Source of the DNA: Nocardioides sp. S5
Lineage (GTDB): Bacteria > Actinomycetota > Actinomycetes > Propionibacteriales > Nocardioidaceae
Assembly: GCF_017310035.1 (NCBI RefSeq)
Contig: NZ_CP022296.1
Location: 1,178,001-1,242,000, forward strand
Length of the DNA stretch: 64,000 nt
Direction: 5' to 3'
Part shown: positions 44,730-52,330 of the stretch, one piece after another
Numbering within the stretch: the stretch's first letter is position 1
Layout: each line of letters starts with the position of its first letter
The notes under the pieces: generated by a model
What the model was told of the DNA's origin: nothing
The model's input: only the letters and a program-made list of their open reading frames with translations
The model's database searches: none
Made by a program: the position numbers and the translations under genes

Positions 44730-45530
44730 ATGGCCGATCTCGGGTACGACAGCGACTTCCTGCAGACCCCCCTTGCGCCACCCGGCACCGGTGAGGTCGC
44801 GGGCGCACTCCTGGACTACACGCACTTCACCGTGCAGATGCACCCCACCCGTCGACTCGCCTGGTGGGTGGCGTGGAACATCGACGGCCTCCGGCTGTTC
44901 CCCAGTGAGTCGATCAGCCGGTCGGGTGAGCGGTTCCGGGCCGACCCGCGCATCCCCACGACGGAGCAGACGCTGGACGAGGCGTACGACGGCAACCGGC
45001 TCGACCGAGGGCACGTGGCCCGTCGTTCGGACCTGCTGTGGGGCACCCTCGAGGAGGCCCGGGCGGCGAACTCGGACTCGTTCTTCTTCCCCAACATCAC
45101 GCCACAGATGGACGACTTCAACCAGTCCGGGCGAGGCGGCGCCTGGGGTCTGCTCGAGAACGCCGTCCTCGCCCAGGACGGCCTCGAGGACCGCCGGCTG
45201 ACGCTCTTCGCAGGGCCGGTGCTCCGCGAGGACGACCCGACCTATCGCGGCATCGTCCAGGTCCCTCGCGAGCACTGGAAGGTCGTCGTCTACCGCATGG
45301 ACGGCGAGCTCAGGTGCAAGGCGTTCGTCCTGTCCCAGCGCCTCGTGCTGGCACGATGGGACGAACAGGCGTTCCTCGACGACTTCGACACCTACCTCGT
45401 CCCGCTCGACCTGCTCGAGGAGCGCACCGGACTCACCTTCGCCGGCCTGTGGGCCGATGTCCCCGCCGCGGAGCTGCGCGAGCCAGGAGCGCCGGTCCTC
45501 GTGGAGAACGTCGGTCAAGTGGCCTGGTAG
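44730..45530 (+). CDS. DNA/RNA non-specific endonuclease (NucA/Endonuclease_NS)
   Basis: 266 residues. The catalytic motif DRGHVARRSDLLWG (about residues 93-106) and metal-ligand Asn in FFPNITPQMDDFNQ are intact, so it should cut single- and double-stranded DNA and RNA. There is no signal peptide (it starts MADLGYDSDFLQTP) and no inhibitor gene is recognisable beside it, which is unusual for this family. ATG 44730, 22 bp after the PHP gene. Confidence 0.88.
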   Translation: MADLGYDSDFLQTPLAPPGTGEVAGALLDYTHFTVQMHPTRRLAWWVAWNIDGLRLFPSESISRSGERFRADPRIPTTEQTLDEAYDGNRLDRGHVARRSDLLWGTLEEARAANSDSFFFPNITPQMDDFNQSGRGGAWGLLENAVLAQDGLEDRRLTLFAGPVLREDDPTYRGIVQVPREHWKVVVYRMDGELRCKAFVLSQRLVLARWDEQAFLDDFDTYLVPLDLLEERTGLTFAGLWADVPAAELREPGAPVLVENVGQVAW

Positions 45531-45648
45531 GGCCCTGAGGCGCTCCTCTGGGAGCGCGTCGGAGTGGTGCTACACCTGTTCGAAAACGATTCTCCACAGA
45601 TGTGTTCTGGCAGGTCAGAGTGTCGGTGGTGTCTGGGACGATGGACGT

Positions 45649-47079
45649 ATGTCCACCTCGACGCTCACCTCCGGCACCTGGGCCCCCGACCGGGTGGCGC
45701 TGGATCGTGCGGCCGCCGCGATGAGCGCCAAGCGGCGGGTCGAGGTGGAGGTGCTGGAGGCGGCGGTGGCATGGGCGCACGCGCACGTGGTGGGGCCGGA
45801 CGCGGAACCGGGCGAGGTTGCGGGCTGGCGCTCGGACACGATCCGTACGCCCGGGACTGCTGCGGCGTTGTTCGGTGAGCGAGCGCTGCCTATCGCGGGG
45901 GAGGGGACGCCGCTGGTGGCGGAGTACTGCGTGATGGAGCTCGCGGTCGTGCTCGACCTGTCGCACGAGGCGACGTTGGCACTGCTGGGGGACGTGCTGG
46001 ACCTGGCGCACCGGCTGCCGCGCCTGTGGGCGCTGGTGCGGGCGCTGCGGGTCCCCGTGCATCTCGCCCGGCTGGCCGCGAGCGAGTCCCGCGACCTCAC
46101 CGAGAGCGCGGCAGGGCATGCGGACCGGTTGCTGGCCTGGCGGCCGCGTCGGTTGAACCCGCACCGGGTCGGGGTGCTGGTCCACGAGGCCCGGTTGTAC
46201 GCCGACCCGGACCGGGCGATCGCCGACCACGACGCCGCGATGGACGCTCGATCGGTCGAGGTGCACCACGAGGAGGGGGCACCCGGCACCTCGGCCGTGT
46301 TCATGACCCTCGACACCGCGGACGCGGTCGCGTTCGACCACACGGTGTCGACGATGGCCGCGACCATGCGGTCGCTGGGCCACGAGGGTGAGCTGGGGGC
46401 GCGCCGGGCGCACGCTGTCGGGGTGCTCGCGGACCCGCAGAAGGCTCTGGACCTGCTGGCCGCAGCTGACGTCGGTGACCCGGAGCGGGGTCTCGACCCG
46501 GAGTCCGATCCGGCGGTCTGCGTCGCCGAGGACGTGGCCCACGAGTCAGGCGACCCGTTTCGCACGCCCTCCGGCGGTGGGGGAGAGGTGGTGCTGGTCT
46601 TCCACGTCACCGACCGCGACCTCCTCGACGACAGGCACGGCGTCGCCCACTCACCCACGCTGGGACCGGTTCTGACCGGTCGCCTGAGGTCGTGGCTGCT
46701 GTGTGCAGGGCAGGTGACCGTCAAGCCGGTGGTGGACCTCGACCCCGCCGCGCACCCGCCGGTCGACGCCCATGACCCGCCGGCGCGGATGGCCGCGATG
46801 GTCCGGCTGCGGGACGAGACGTGCATCTATCCGCGTTGCGGGCGCCCCTCAGCCCGCTGCGACCTCGACCACACGGTGGAGTACGTCCCCATGGACGAAG
46901 GTGGTCCGCCGGGCCAGACCCGACCCGGGAACCTCGCACCCCTGTGCCGCAGGCACCACCGCGCCAAGACCTTCGGCGACTTCTCCTACCGGCACCTGGA
47001 CGACGGGTCCTACGAGTGGACCCTTCCCTCCAGCGCCACCATCACGGGCGACCCCCCCGGACATCGTCCGAGACCCTGA
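45649..47079 (+). CDS. DUF222 / HNH endonuclease domain protein
   Basis: 476 residues, second copy of the family in the window and only distantly similar to the one at 557-1981. DUF222 covers about residues 30-350. The HNH module is complete (CIYPRCGRPSARCDLDHTVEY, then LCRRHHRAKTFGDF). Promoter spacer contains a GTTCGA half-site (45578-45583) but no full LexA box. Followed by a strong hairpin. Confidence 0.88.
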   Translation: MSTSTLTSGTWAPDRVALDRAAAAMSAKRRVEVEVLEAAVAWAHAHVVGPDAEPGEVAGWRSDTIRTPGTAAALFGERALPIAGEGTPLVAEYCVMELAVVLDLSHEATLALLGDVLDLAHRLPRLWALVRALRVPVHLARLAASESRDLTESAAGHADRLLAWRPRRLNPHRVGVLVHEARLYADPDRAIADHDAAMDARSVEVHHEEGAPGTSAVFMTLDTADAVAFDHTVSTMAATMRSLGHEGELGARRAHAVGVLADPQKALDLLAAADVGDPERGLDPESDPAVCVAEDVAHESGDPFRTPSGGGGEVVLVFHVTDRDLLDDRHGVAHSPTLGPVLTGRLRSWLLCAGQVTVKPVVDLDPAAHPPVDAHDPPARMAAMVRLRDETCIYPRCGRPSARCDLDHTVEYVPMDEGGPPGQTRPGNLAPLCRRHHRAKTFGDFSYRHLDDGSYEWTLPSSATITGDPPGHRPRP

Positions 47080-47089
47080 CCGCCCCACA

Positions 47090-47116
47090 GCCCGATCACC
47101 CACCCCGTGATCGGGC
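47090..47116 (+). terminator. terminator-type hairpin after DUF222-HNH gene
   Basis: GCCCGATCAC and GTGATCGGGC pair perfectly across a 7-nt loop, 11 bp after the stop. No T-run. Confidence 0.6.
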
Positions 47117-47382
47117 CGCAGGCGCGTCACCGGCCCGTTCCTGGCCGCCTCAGAACGACCTTCTCAGCCGACTGATCGCTGCAGATCCAGATGTCAGAAG
47201 CACCTCGCGTCACAAGGCTTCCTGGCTCTACGCTCACGTGGAGCCCGCCCGAGGCGCACCTACCCGGTAAGGGTGCGTCCTGCCCGTCGCATGGTGGGGG
47301 TGGCAGCCCGTTCGAGCCGGGCCGGGTCCGGGGAACTCACGCCTCGACGGGAGGTGTCGGGGTTCCCGCTTCGCTCGACTCA

Positions 47383-47397
47383 CGGCAGATCCGGGCG
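47383..47397. repeat. isolated copy of the 34-bp repeat core
   Basis: CGGCAGATCCGGGCG is identical to bases 2-16 of the tandem unit at 48531. It directly abuts the stop codon of the minus-strand gene at 47398. Confidence 0.65.
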
Positions 47398-47781
47398 TCA
47401 GTCGCGATCCGCCGCGCGCCCTGGATCGCGCGCCGGACCGGGACCTTGAACCTCCAAGAGCATGGCGCTGTGCGAGCGGGAGACCACGCTTGTCGCGGCT
47501 ATGGCACACAGTGCAATGACGGCGGCGAGGGCGAGACAAATGAGGACTACTGCGGATCCGCTCAACGCCTGCGGATGCGCAAAGCATCGGAAGTCCGTGG
47601 CGCTTTCGGGGAAGTAGGTGCCGTCCGCGCACTCCACTTCGCGCCGCCTGGCGATCATGGCTGCGCCAACAGCGACTCCAACGCCGCAAGCCGCCAGTCC
47701 CGCATTCCGATAGGCCGCTACTCGACCCTTGTCCTTGAGCGCCGGCAGGCGACCTGTGTCATCAAACGGCTCCGACGTCAT
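47398..47781 (-). CDS. small two-helix membrane protein, unknown
   Basis: 127 residues. Two membrane helices (about 25-42: AACGVGVAVGAAMIARR; about 72-97: GSAVVLICLALAAVIALCAIAAT) flank a short loop with two Cys (VECADGTYF, DFRCFAHP) that could form a disulfide outside the cell. No known family. ATG 47781 chosen, with GAGG about 10 nt upstream; ATG 47820 is possible. Codon use is less GC3-biased than in flanking core genes. Confidence 0.6.
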   Translation of the reverse strand: MTSEPFDDTGRLPALKDKGRVAAYRNAGLAACGVGVAVGAAMIARRREVECADGTYFPESATDFRCFAHPQALSGSAVVLICLALAAVIALCAIAATSVVSRSHSAMLLEVQGPGPARDPGRAADRD

Positions 47782-47870
47782 GGGCAGAGCCTCGCATGTA
47801 GCCGGACTGGACGCGGGCATTCGACCTAGCTGCCAGGCCTTCCGCTCATCCGCAGCTCAGCGCACTGTCA

Positions 47871-47887
47871 GCGGCAGATCCGGACGA
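47871..47887. repeat. isolated near-copy of the 34-bp repeat core
   Basis: GCGGCAGATCCGGACGA differs by one base from the first 17 bases of the tandem unit. It lies between two divergent small genes. Confidence 0.65.
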
Positions 47888-47929
47888 TGGGGGCTGGAAC
47901 GTTTTCCCTACGTCGCGAGTCGAAGTCGT

Positions 47930-48472
47930 GTGAGACTCGCCGACATGTACCCCTATCGGGTGGCGGCTTTGCTGTTGTGCGCTTGGACGCTCAGCATGCT
48001 TGGTGCGCCCCCGGCCGCCGCATCGTGCGCGACTGCCCCTGGCCCATCGCCATATGCGTTTGTGGGAACGGTCATCGCAACCAGCCAAGGTGATCGAGTA
48101 GTGCAGGTTGTGACAGATGGTGGTGCGACCGTCACTGTTCTGGGAACGACAGGTAGGTCCGACAACGCTTTTACTTCAGTGGATCGTCGCTATGCGTTGG
48201 GCGGTAGGTACGAGTTCCACCCGCTCAACGATGAGTCGCCGTACTCCGACAACTCGTGTACCGCGACCCGACAACTGAGCGGCCCTTCGTTGTCCGCTAT
48301 CCCTCCCCAGGTCAACAAGGGAGTGCTTCCTGCGTGGCTACCGGTCGACGAGCAGGCTGGTCCGCTGGGTTACCTGCTCTTCTTCGGACCCATCGCGCTC
48401 GGCCTCGGCGTTCTGATTGTCGGGCTGCGTGGGCTCGTCCGCAGGCAGCGCACTGCGTCGCGTACCTCCTGA
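47930..48472 (+). CDS. exported protein with C-terminal membrane anchor, unknown
   Basis: 180 residues from GTG 47930 (175 from ATG 47945). Signal peptide ending AAASC, then an about 90-residue domain (AFVGTVIATSQGDRVVQVV; VTVLGTTG; VDRRYALGGRYEFHPL; DNSCTATRQL) whose spaced strands and paired Cys resemble NTR/TIMP-like secreted domains, then a C-terminal helix (LGYLLFFGPIALGLGVLIVG) and basic tail. This is a surface-displayed protein by topology; function unknown. The NTR-like assignment is tentative. Confidence 0.65.
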   Translation: MRLADMYPYRVAALLLCAWTLSMLGAPPAAASCATAPGPSPYAFVGTVIATSQGDRVVQVVTDGGATVTVLGTTGRSDNAFTSVDRRYALGGRYEFHPLNDESPYSDNSCTATRQLSGPSLSAIPPQVNKGVLPAWLPVDEQAGPLGYLLFFGPIALGLGVLIVGLRGLVRRQRTASRTS

Positions 48473-48841
48473 CAGCAAGCCGTGCGCGCAACTCTCTGCG
48501 CCCGGATCTCGGCAGACCCCCGCACAACTCGCGGCAGATCCGGGCGAGCGTAGCCGCCCTCAACGCGGCAGATCCGGGCGAGCGTAGCCGCCCTCAACGC
48601 GGCAGATCCGGGCGAGCGTAGCCGCCCTCAACGCGGCAGATCCGGGCGAGCGTAGCCGCCCTCAACGCGGCAGATCCGGGCGAGCGTAGCCGCCCTCAAC
48701 GCGGCAGATCCGGGCGAGCGTAGCCGCCCTCAACGCGGCAGATCCGGGCGAGCGTAGCCGCCCTCAACGCGGCATGTGCGGACGTTGCGATTGGGTCACG
48801 GCAAGTCTCAGGTGGCCGATGGCGAACCCATACTCAGTCGT
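48473..48841. other. 369-bp gene-free stretch dominated by tandem repeats
   Basis: Holds an inverted 11-bp copy of the repeat core (CGCCCGGATCT, 48499-48509), a partial copy near 48509, the seven-unit array and a decayed eighth unit. Short open frames crossing the array shift frame every unit (34 is not a multiple of 3) and are not genes. Confidence 0.7.
48531..48768. repeat. tandem array: seven identical 34-bp units
   Basis: Units begin at 48531, 48565, 48599, 48633, 48667, 48701 and 48735, each starting GCGGCAGATCCGGGCGA and ending GTAGCCGCCCTCAAC, with no base difference between copies. A degenerate eighth unit starts at 48769 (GCGGCATGTGCGGACG). Each unit can fold: GGGCGAGC-GTA-GCCGCCC with one bulged A. 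There are no spacers, so this is not a CRISPR array. Confidence 0.95.
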
Positions 48842-49348
48842 GTGAGTCTCACATACGGCGCAGGAGCACCGGGTGCGGCAATCGCGGGGGTGTTGCTGGC
48901 CGCGCTTTGTGGATGCACGAGCACGGCGGAGCCCACCGCGGATGAATCCGACACCGCGCAAAAAACGAGGCCCGGGAACGGTGCGCTGGATCGACCGCAC
49001 GCGCTCCTGGCACCCGGCGACGCGCCAACCGTCGAGAAGTTCGACGACGCCCGATATCAGGTGACTGCTGGGGTGAGTCCCGAGGGCTGCGTGTCAGTCA
49101 CTCTGGAGGACGGTCGGACCTTGCTGCTCTTCGCGCCGTACGGCTCCCGCTTGTCAGCGGACTCCCCGCGCATCCGTCTGGCCGGCGGCTACGACTCCTT
49201 TGACGTTGGGGACTCAGTCGAACTGTCGGGCTGGGTGGACGACGTTTGGAAGGCGGTGGGCACGACTGCGCCGACCGAGTGGCGCCGGTGCGTGGGTGGG
49301 CGGGGCGACCACGAGCCGATGCTGGTCGTCGCCACAAACGACGGCTGA
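48842..49348 (+). CDS. small lipoprotein, unknown
   Basis: 168 residues. A signal peptide with lipobox LCGC (Cys 25) is followed by a Thr/Glu/Asp-rich linker (to about 60) and a small beta-rich domain (VSVTLEDGRTLLLFAPYGSRL; FDVGDSVELSGWVDDVW) ending LVVATNDG. The domain reads like a short OB- or SH3-like barrel. GTG start just after the repeat array. Weaker GC3 bias than the core genome. No family recognised. Confidence 0.65.
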   Translation: MSLTYGAGAPGAAIAGVLLAALCGCTSTAEPTADESDTAQKTRPGNGALDRPHALLAPGDAPTVEKFDDARYQVTAGVSPEGCVSVTLEDGRTLLLFAPYGSRLSADSPRIRLAGGYDSFDVGDSVELSGWVDDVWKAVGTTAPTEWRRCVGGRGDHEPMLVVATNDG

Positions 49349-49413
49349 CGGCAAGGATGCGGACGACGTGCCGCTCGTACGCAGACCCGCCGGATCGCAG
49401 CAGATGAGTGCGT

Positions 49414-49884
49414 TCAGATACTCCCGGCTCGCAACATGACCTGTCCGTCATCGGCCCACTCGCGGAGGGACTGAGGAGGCGGCAACTCGACCCCACCCAT
49501 CCCTGCGCTCCCGTCGAACTCAGCCATGAGCCGTGCAAGGACCGTCGATGCTTGACGCTCGGTGTCGGGATCGTTGAGGGGATCATCGAGGCTCAACCCA
49601 AGCACGATGTCGCCCTCTTGGGTCAGCGTCACGATGGCTCCGTAGAAGCGCTTCGCCCTCAGATATAGCGAAAACGCCCCGTCGGCGTCCGCATCGCGCC
49701 GAAGGTCGGCCAGGGCCTCGGCATCGCCCGGTGACGGCGTCTCGGCAACGAAGGTGCGAAGGAACGCTTCGAAGCGCGGGTCCCCTGGATCAGAACGATC
49801 TACGTAACGTTCGACGAATCGGGCGAGGATCGCAGGGCGGTCGCCAGCGCGTATCCATGCGAAGACGTCGAAGCAGGGCGGCAT
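49414..49884 (-). CDS. conserved hypothetical protein, possible immunity-type
   Basis: 156 residues, acidic, no signal peptide or membrane helix. FDVFAWIRAGDRPAILARFVERYVD near the start, AFSLYLRAKRFYGAIVTLTQEGDIVLGLS in the middle and RLMAEFDGSAGMGGVELPPP near the end. The middle strand-strand-helix with LGLSLDDPL resembles small single-domain proteins often found singly in accessory islands. No toxin gene is next to it. Function unknown. Confidence 0.6.
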   Translation of the reverse strand: MPPCFDVFAWIRAGDRPAILARFVERYVDRSDPGDPRFEAFLRTFVAETPSPGDAEALADLRRDADADGAFSLYLRAKRFYGAIVTLTQEGDIVLGLSLDDPLNDPDTERQASTVLARLMAEFDGSAGMGGVELPPPQSLREWADDGQVMLRAGSI

Positions 49885-49978
49885 GCGGAGACCGTATCGA
49901 GGGACACCCTCATCTCGGCATGAGCGGACACTCAGGTCGGCGCATGAGCGGATGCGTCCGGCTATGTTCCTCCATGCA

Positions 49979-49987
49979 CATGAGCCG
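49979..49987. repeat. left 9-bp target-site duplication of the IS256-type element
   Basis: CATGAGCCG, repeated exactly at 51422-51430 on the other side of the element. Confidence 0.75.
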
Positions 49988-51421
49988 GGTCGAGTCCACG
50001 GTCGTGGTGGATGAAGGGGCCACCGCGTGACCCGGTGGCAGCACTCTAGGCAGTGAGTGCGGCGGGTGTCAGGTCCTCCTTTTGGTCGGTGGTGTCGTCG
50101 GTGTTGATCAGGGCGATGCGGGAGCGGGCCAGGACGTCGAGTCCGAGGTAGCGGCGTCCTTCGGCCCAGTCGTCGTGCTGCTCGGCCAGCACGGCGCCGA
50201 TGAGCCGGATGGCGGAGTTGCGGTCGGGGAAGATCCCGACGACGTCGGTACGGCGGCGGATCTCGCGGTTGAGCCGTTCGTTCGGGTTGTTGGACCAGAT
50301 CTGGCGCCAGATCTCCTTCGGGAACGCGGTGAAGGCCAGGATGTCGGCGCGAGCTTCCTCGAGGTGCTCAGCCACCGCGGGGAGCTTCTCGTACAGGGTC
50401 TCGATGACGCGGTCGAACTGGGCGTGCACGGCCTTGGCGTCGGGCTGGTCGTAGATCGAGTGCAGCATCGCTTTGACCCAGCCCCACGACTATTTGGGCG
50501 TCGCGGACATCAGGTTCGCGGCGTAGTGGGTCCGGCAGCGTTGCCAGGCGGCACCGTCCAGGGTCGAGGTCATCGCGGCGACCAGACCGCTGTGGGCGTC
50601 CGAGGTGACGAGCTTGACCCCGGTCAGGCCGCGGGCGTTCAGGCCACGGAACAGGGTCAGCCAGCCGGCCTCGGACTCGGCTGAGCAGATGTCCACGCCG
50701 AGGATCTCGCGGTGGCCGTCGGCGTTGATGCCGGTGGCGACCAGCACGTGGGTGTTGACCACCCGGCCGCCTTCGCGGACCTTCATCGTCAACGCGTCCG
50801 CGGCCACGAACGTGTACGGCCCGGCATCGAGTGGCCGGGTCCGGAAGTCCTCGACGTGCGCGTCGAGTTCCTTGGCCATCACGCTGACCTGCGACTTGGA
50901 CAGCCGGGTGATGCCGAGCGTTTCGACGAGCTTCTCCATCCGCCGGGTAGAGACCCCGAGCAGGTAGCAGGTCGCCACCACGGTGGTCAGTGCTCGCTCC
51001 GCACGACGGCGTCGCTCGAGGAGCCAGTCGGGGAAGTAGGACCCCTCGCGCAGCTTGGGGATCGCGACCTGCATCGTCCCGGTGCGGGTGTCGAAGTCCC
51101 GGGTCCGGTAGCCGTTGCGGGAGTTGGTCCGATCCGGGCTGCGTTCGCCGTACGGGGCGCCGCAGATCGCGTCGGCCTCGGCCGACATCAACGCCTGAAC
51201 GAACGTGGACAGCATCGATCGGAGCAGGTCGGGTTCGGCGCGCTGGAGGTGCTCGGCCATGAACGCGGGCAGGTCAATAGAGTTGGGGTCGACGGTCATC
51301 GTTTGGTTCTCCTTCAGTTGTGCTTTCGCAGGTCTTCTGAAGGATCACGCGGTGGCCGTCGCTATGTCAGGACGCCACGCTCACGACGGGCCCGTCGTAC
51401 ACCACACCCGTGGACTCAACT
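49988..51421 (-). mobile_element. IS256-family insertion sequence (about 1434 bp)
   Basis: Imperfect terminal inverted repeats: the left end reads GGTCGAGTCCACGG and the right end, reverse-complemented, AGTTGAGTCCACGG, with similarity continuing over about 30 bp (GTGGTG, GGG.CC). The ends are bounded by a 9-bp direct duplication, in the 8-9 bp range normal for this family. The only gene inside is an interrupted transposase on the minus strand, so the copy is not autonomous. Confidence 0.85.
50046..51299 (-). pseudogene. IS256-family transposase with in-frame amber stop
   Basis: The frame of 418 codons is complete except for one TAG (50490-50492), which splits the product into 269 and about 147 residues in the same frame (...MSATPK stop SWGWVKAMLHS...). 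The DDE catalytic residues are distributed over both parts: D in FVAADALTMKV and D in VTSDAHSGL before the stop, E in NPNERLNREIRRR after it. One base change (likely TCG or CAG to TAG) explains the loss. Without readthrough the protein is dead. Confidence 0.9.
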
Positions 51422-51430
51422 CATGAGCCG
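51422..51430. repeat. right 9-bp target-site duplication
   Basis: CATGAGCCG, identical to 49979-49987. Confidence 0.75.
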
Positions 51431-51459
51431 TGGAGCACATACGGGCGGGGGAATGAACG

Positions 51460-52149
51460 GTGAGCGAAGCACCTGACTGGTTGCCCCTCTTGAGGAGCTG
51501 CACCGAGCGCTTCAGCGACGTCGTCCGGTGTGCCGAGCTCGACGCACGGGTTCCCACCTGCCCGGGTTGGTCGCTGGGTGACCTCGCGGTGCACCTGGGT
51601 GGTGTCCATCAGTGGGCGGCTCATGCCGTGCTCGAGGGCAACCCCCACCTCCGTCCGGAGCCGCCCGCCGAGACGGGGCGTCAAGGGTTGACCACGTGGT
51701 ACCGCTGACACGCCTCGCACCTGGTCGATGTGTTGACCTCGACAGCGGCGGACGCACCCGCGTGGACCCTCGACGACCGGCACCCCACCGCTGCGTTCTG
51801 GAGACGGCGTCAGGTCCACGAGACCGTGATGCATCTGTGGGACGCCGACAATGCCCTAGGGCAGCCTCGCCCCATCGATCCCTTGCTCGCATGGGACGGG
51901 GTCCTCGAAGTGCGGGACGTCATCTACCCGAGACAGGTGCGACTCGGGCGCGTTCAGCCCATGCCGCGTTCCGTGCACTTGGTCGCTACGGACGTGCGCG
52001 GAGACGCCGTGCTCGGCGAGGGCGAGTCGATCGAGCTGCACGGCGCGACGGAGGTGCTCCTGAGGTTGCTGTGGCACCGAGCGGACCTCAACGCACACGT
52101 GCCTGACGCGCAGACGCGCACGCTCTTGTCAGGCGCCATCACCCCCTGA
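51460..52149 (+). pseudogene. maleylpyruvate isomerase-like (TIGR03083/DinB-fold) gene with in-frame TGA
   Basis: A 230-codon frame interrupted only by TGA at 51706-51708. Before it: N-terminal MDMPI-type motif (VPTCPGWSLGDLAVHLGGVHQW) with a metal His; after it: AFWRRRQVHETVMHLWDAD with the second His pair and a typical C-terminal domain. This mycothiol-dependent-enzyme-like family is widespread in actinobacteria. The stop falls at WYR-stop-HASHLVDVL where homologues have an ordinary residue. A GTG start 30 bp beyond the IS target duplication implies the IS landed just upstream of the gene or in its promoter. Confidence 0.8.
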
Positions 52150-52163
52150 CCCTCGCAGTCCGC

Positions 52164-52328
52164 TCATCGACCAGCTCCGGAGTCGCGTCCGGGTCCGGTG
52201 CTGGAGAAGCCCAGCAGGCGCCCCTCCGTGGACCATGCCATCAGGCCGGCGTACGCCTCCTCCCACACGCCGAGGTGAAGGTCGGTCAGCGCCTCGGCGT
52301 CCTCCAGGCGCGGAGGTGCGAGCCGCAC
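52164..52328 (-). pseudogene. GNAT acetyltransferase remnant with internal deletion
   Basis: A 54-residue frame starting GTG 52328. VRLAPPRLEDAEALTDLHLG and WEEAYAGLM match the first helix region of GNAT acetyltransferases; then it jumps directly to TEGRLLGFSSTGPGRD, a segment normally some 30 residues further on, and stops. The acetyl-CoA loop is absent. It begins 2 bp after the SDR gene, as in an operon. Confidence 0.65.
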
Positions 52329-52330
52329 CC

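Larger units (their letters stand above)
47080..47397. other. 318-bp gene-free stretch at the left edge of the accessory region
   Basis: Contains the HNH terminator hairpin (47090-47116), a second hairpin of GCACC/GGGTGC type near 47256-47275, a T-arm-like CCCGTTCGAGCCGGG (47307-47321) without the rest of a tRNA, and an isolated half-unit of the 34-bp repeat at its right end. No convincing coding frame. Confidence 0.5.

Noticed and set aside
45578..45583. SOS/LexA box upstream of the second DUF222-HNH gene
   Set aside because: Only the half-site GTTCGA is present; the opposite half TCGAAC at the right spacing is missing.
47307..47321. tRNA gene or tRNA remnant as an island attachment site
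   Set aside because: A T-arm-like CCCGTTCGAGCCGGG is present, but no D arm, anticodon arm or 7-bp acceptor stem can be drawn around it.
48256..48621. Open frames running through the tandem repeats
   Set aside because: The 34-bp period shifts the frame in every unit, composition is unlike protein, and no ribosome-binding site or homologous pattern is visible.
48531..48768. CRISPR array
   Set aside because: Units are directly adjacent with no variable spacers, and no cas gene lies in the window.
51706..51708. TGA as a selenocysteine codon
   Set aside because: The family has no selenoprotein members, the site is not catalytic, no SECIS-like stem was evident, and neighbouring genes are also decayed.
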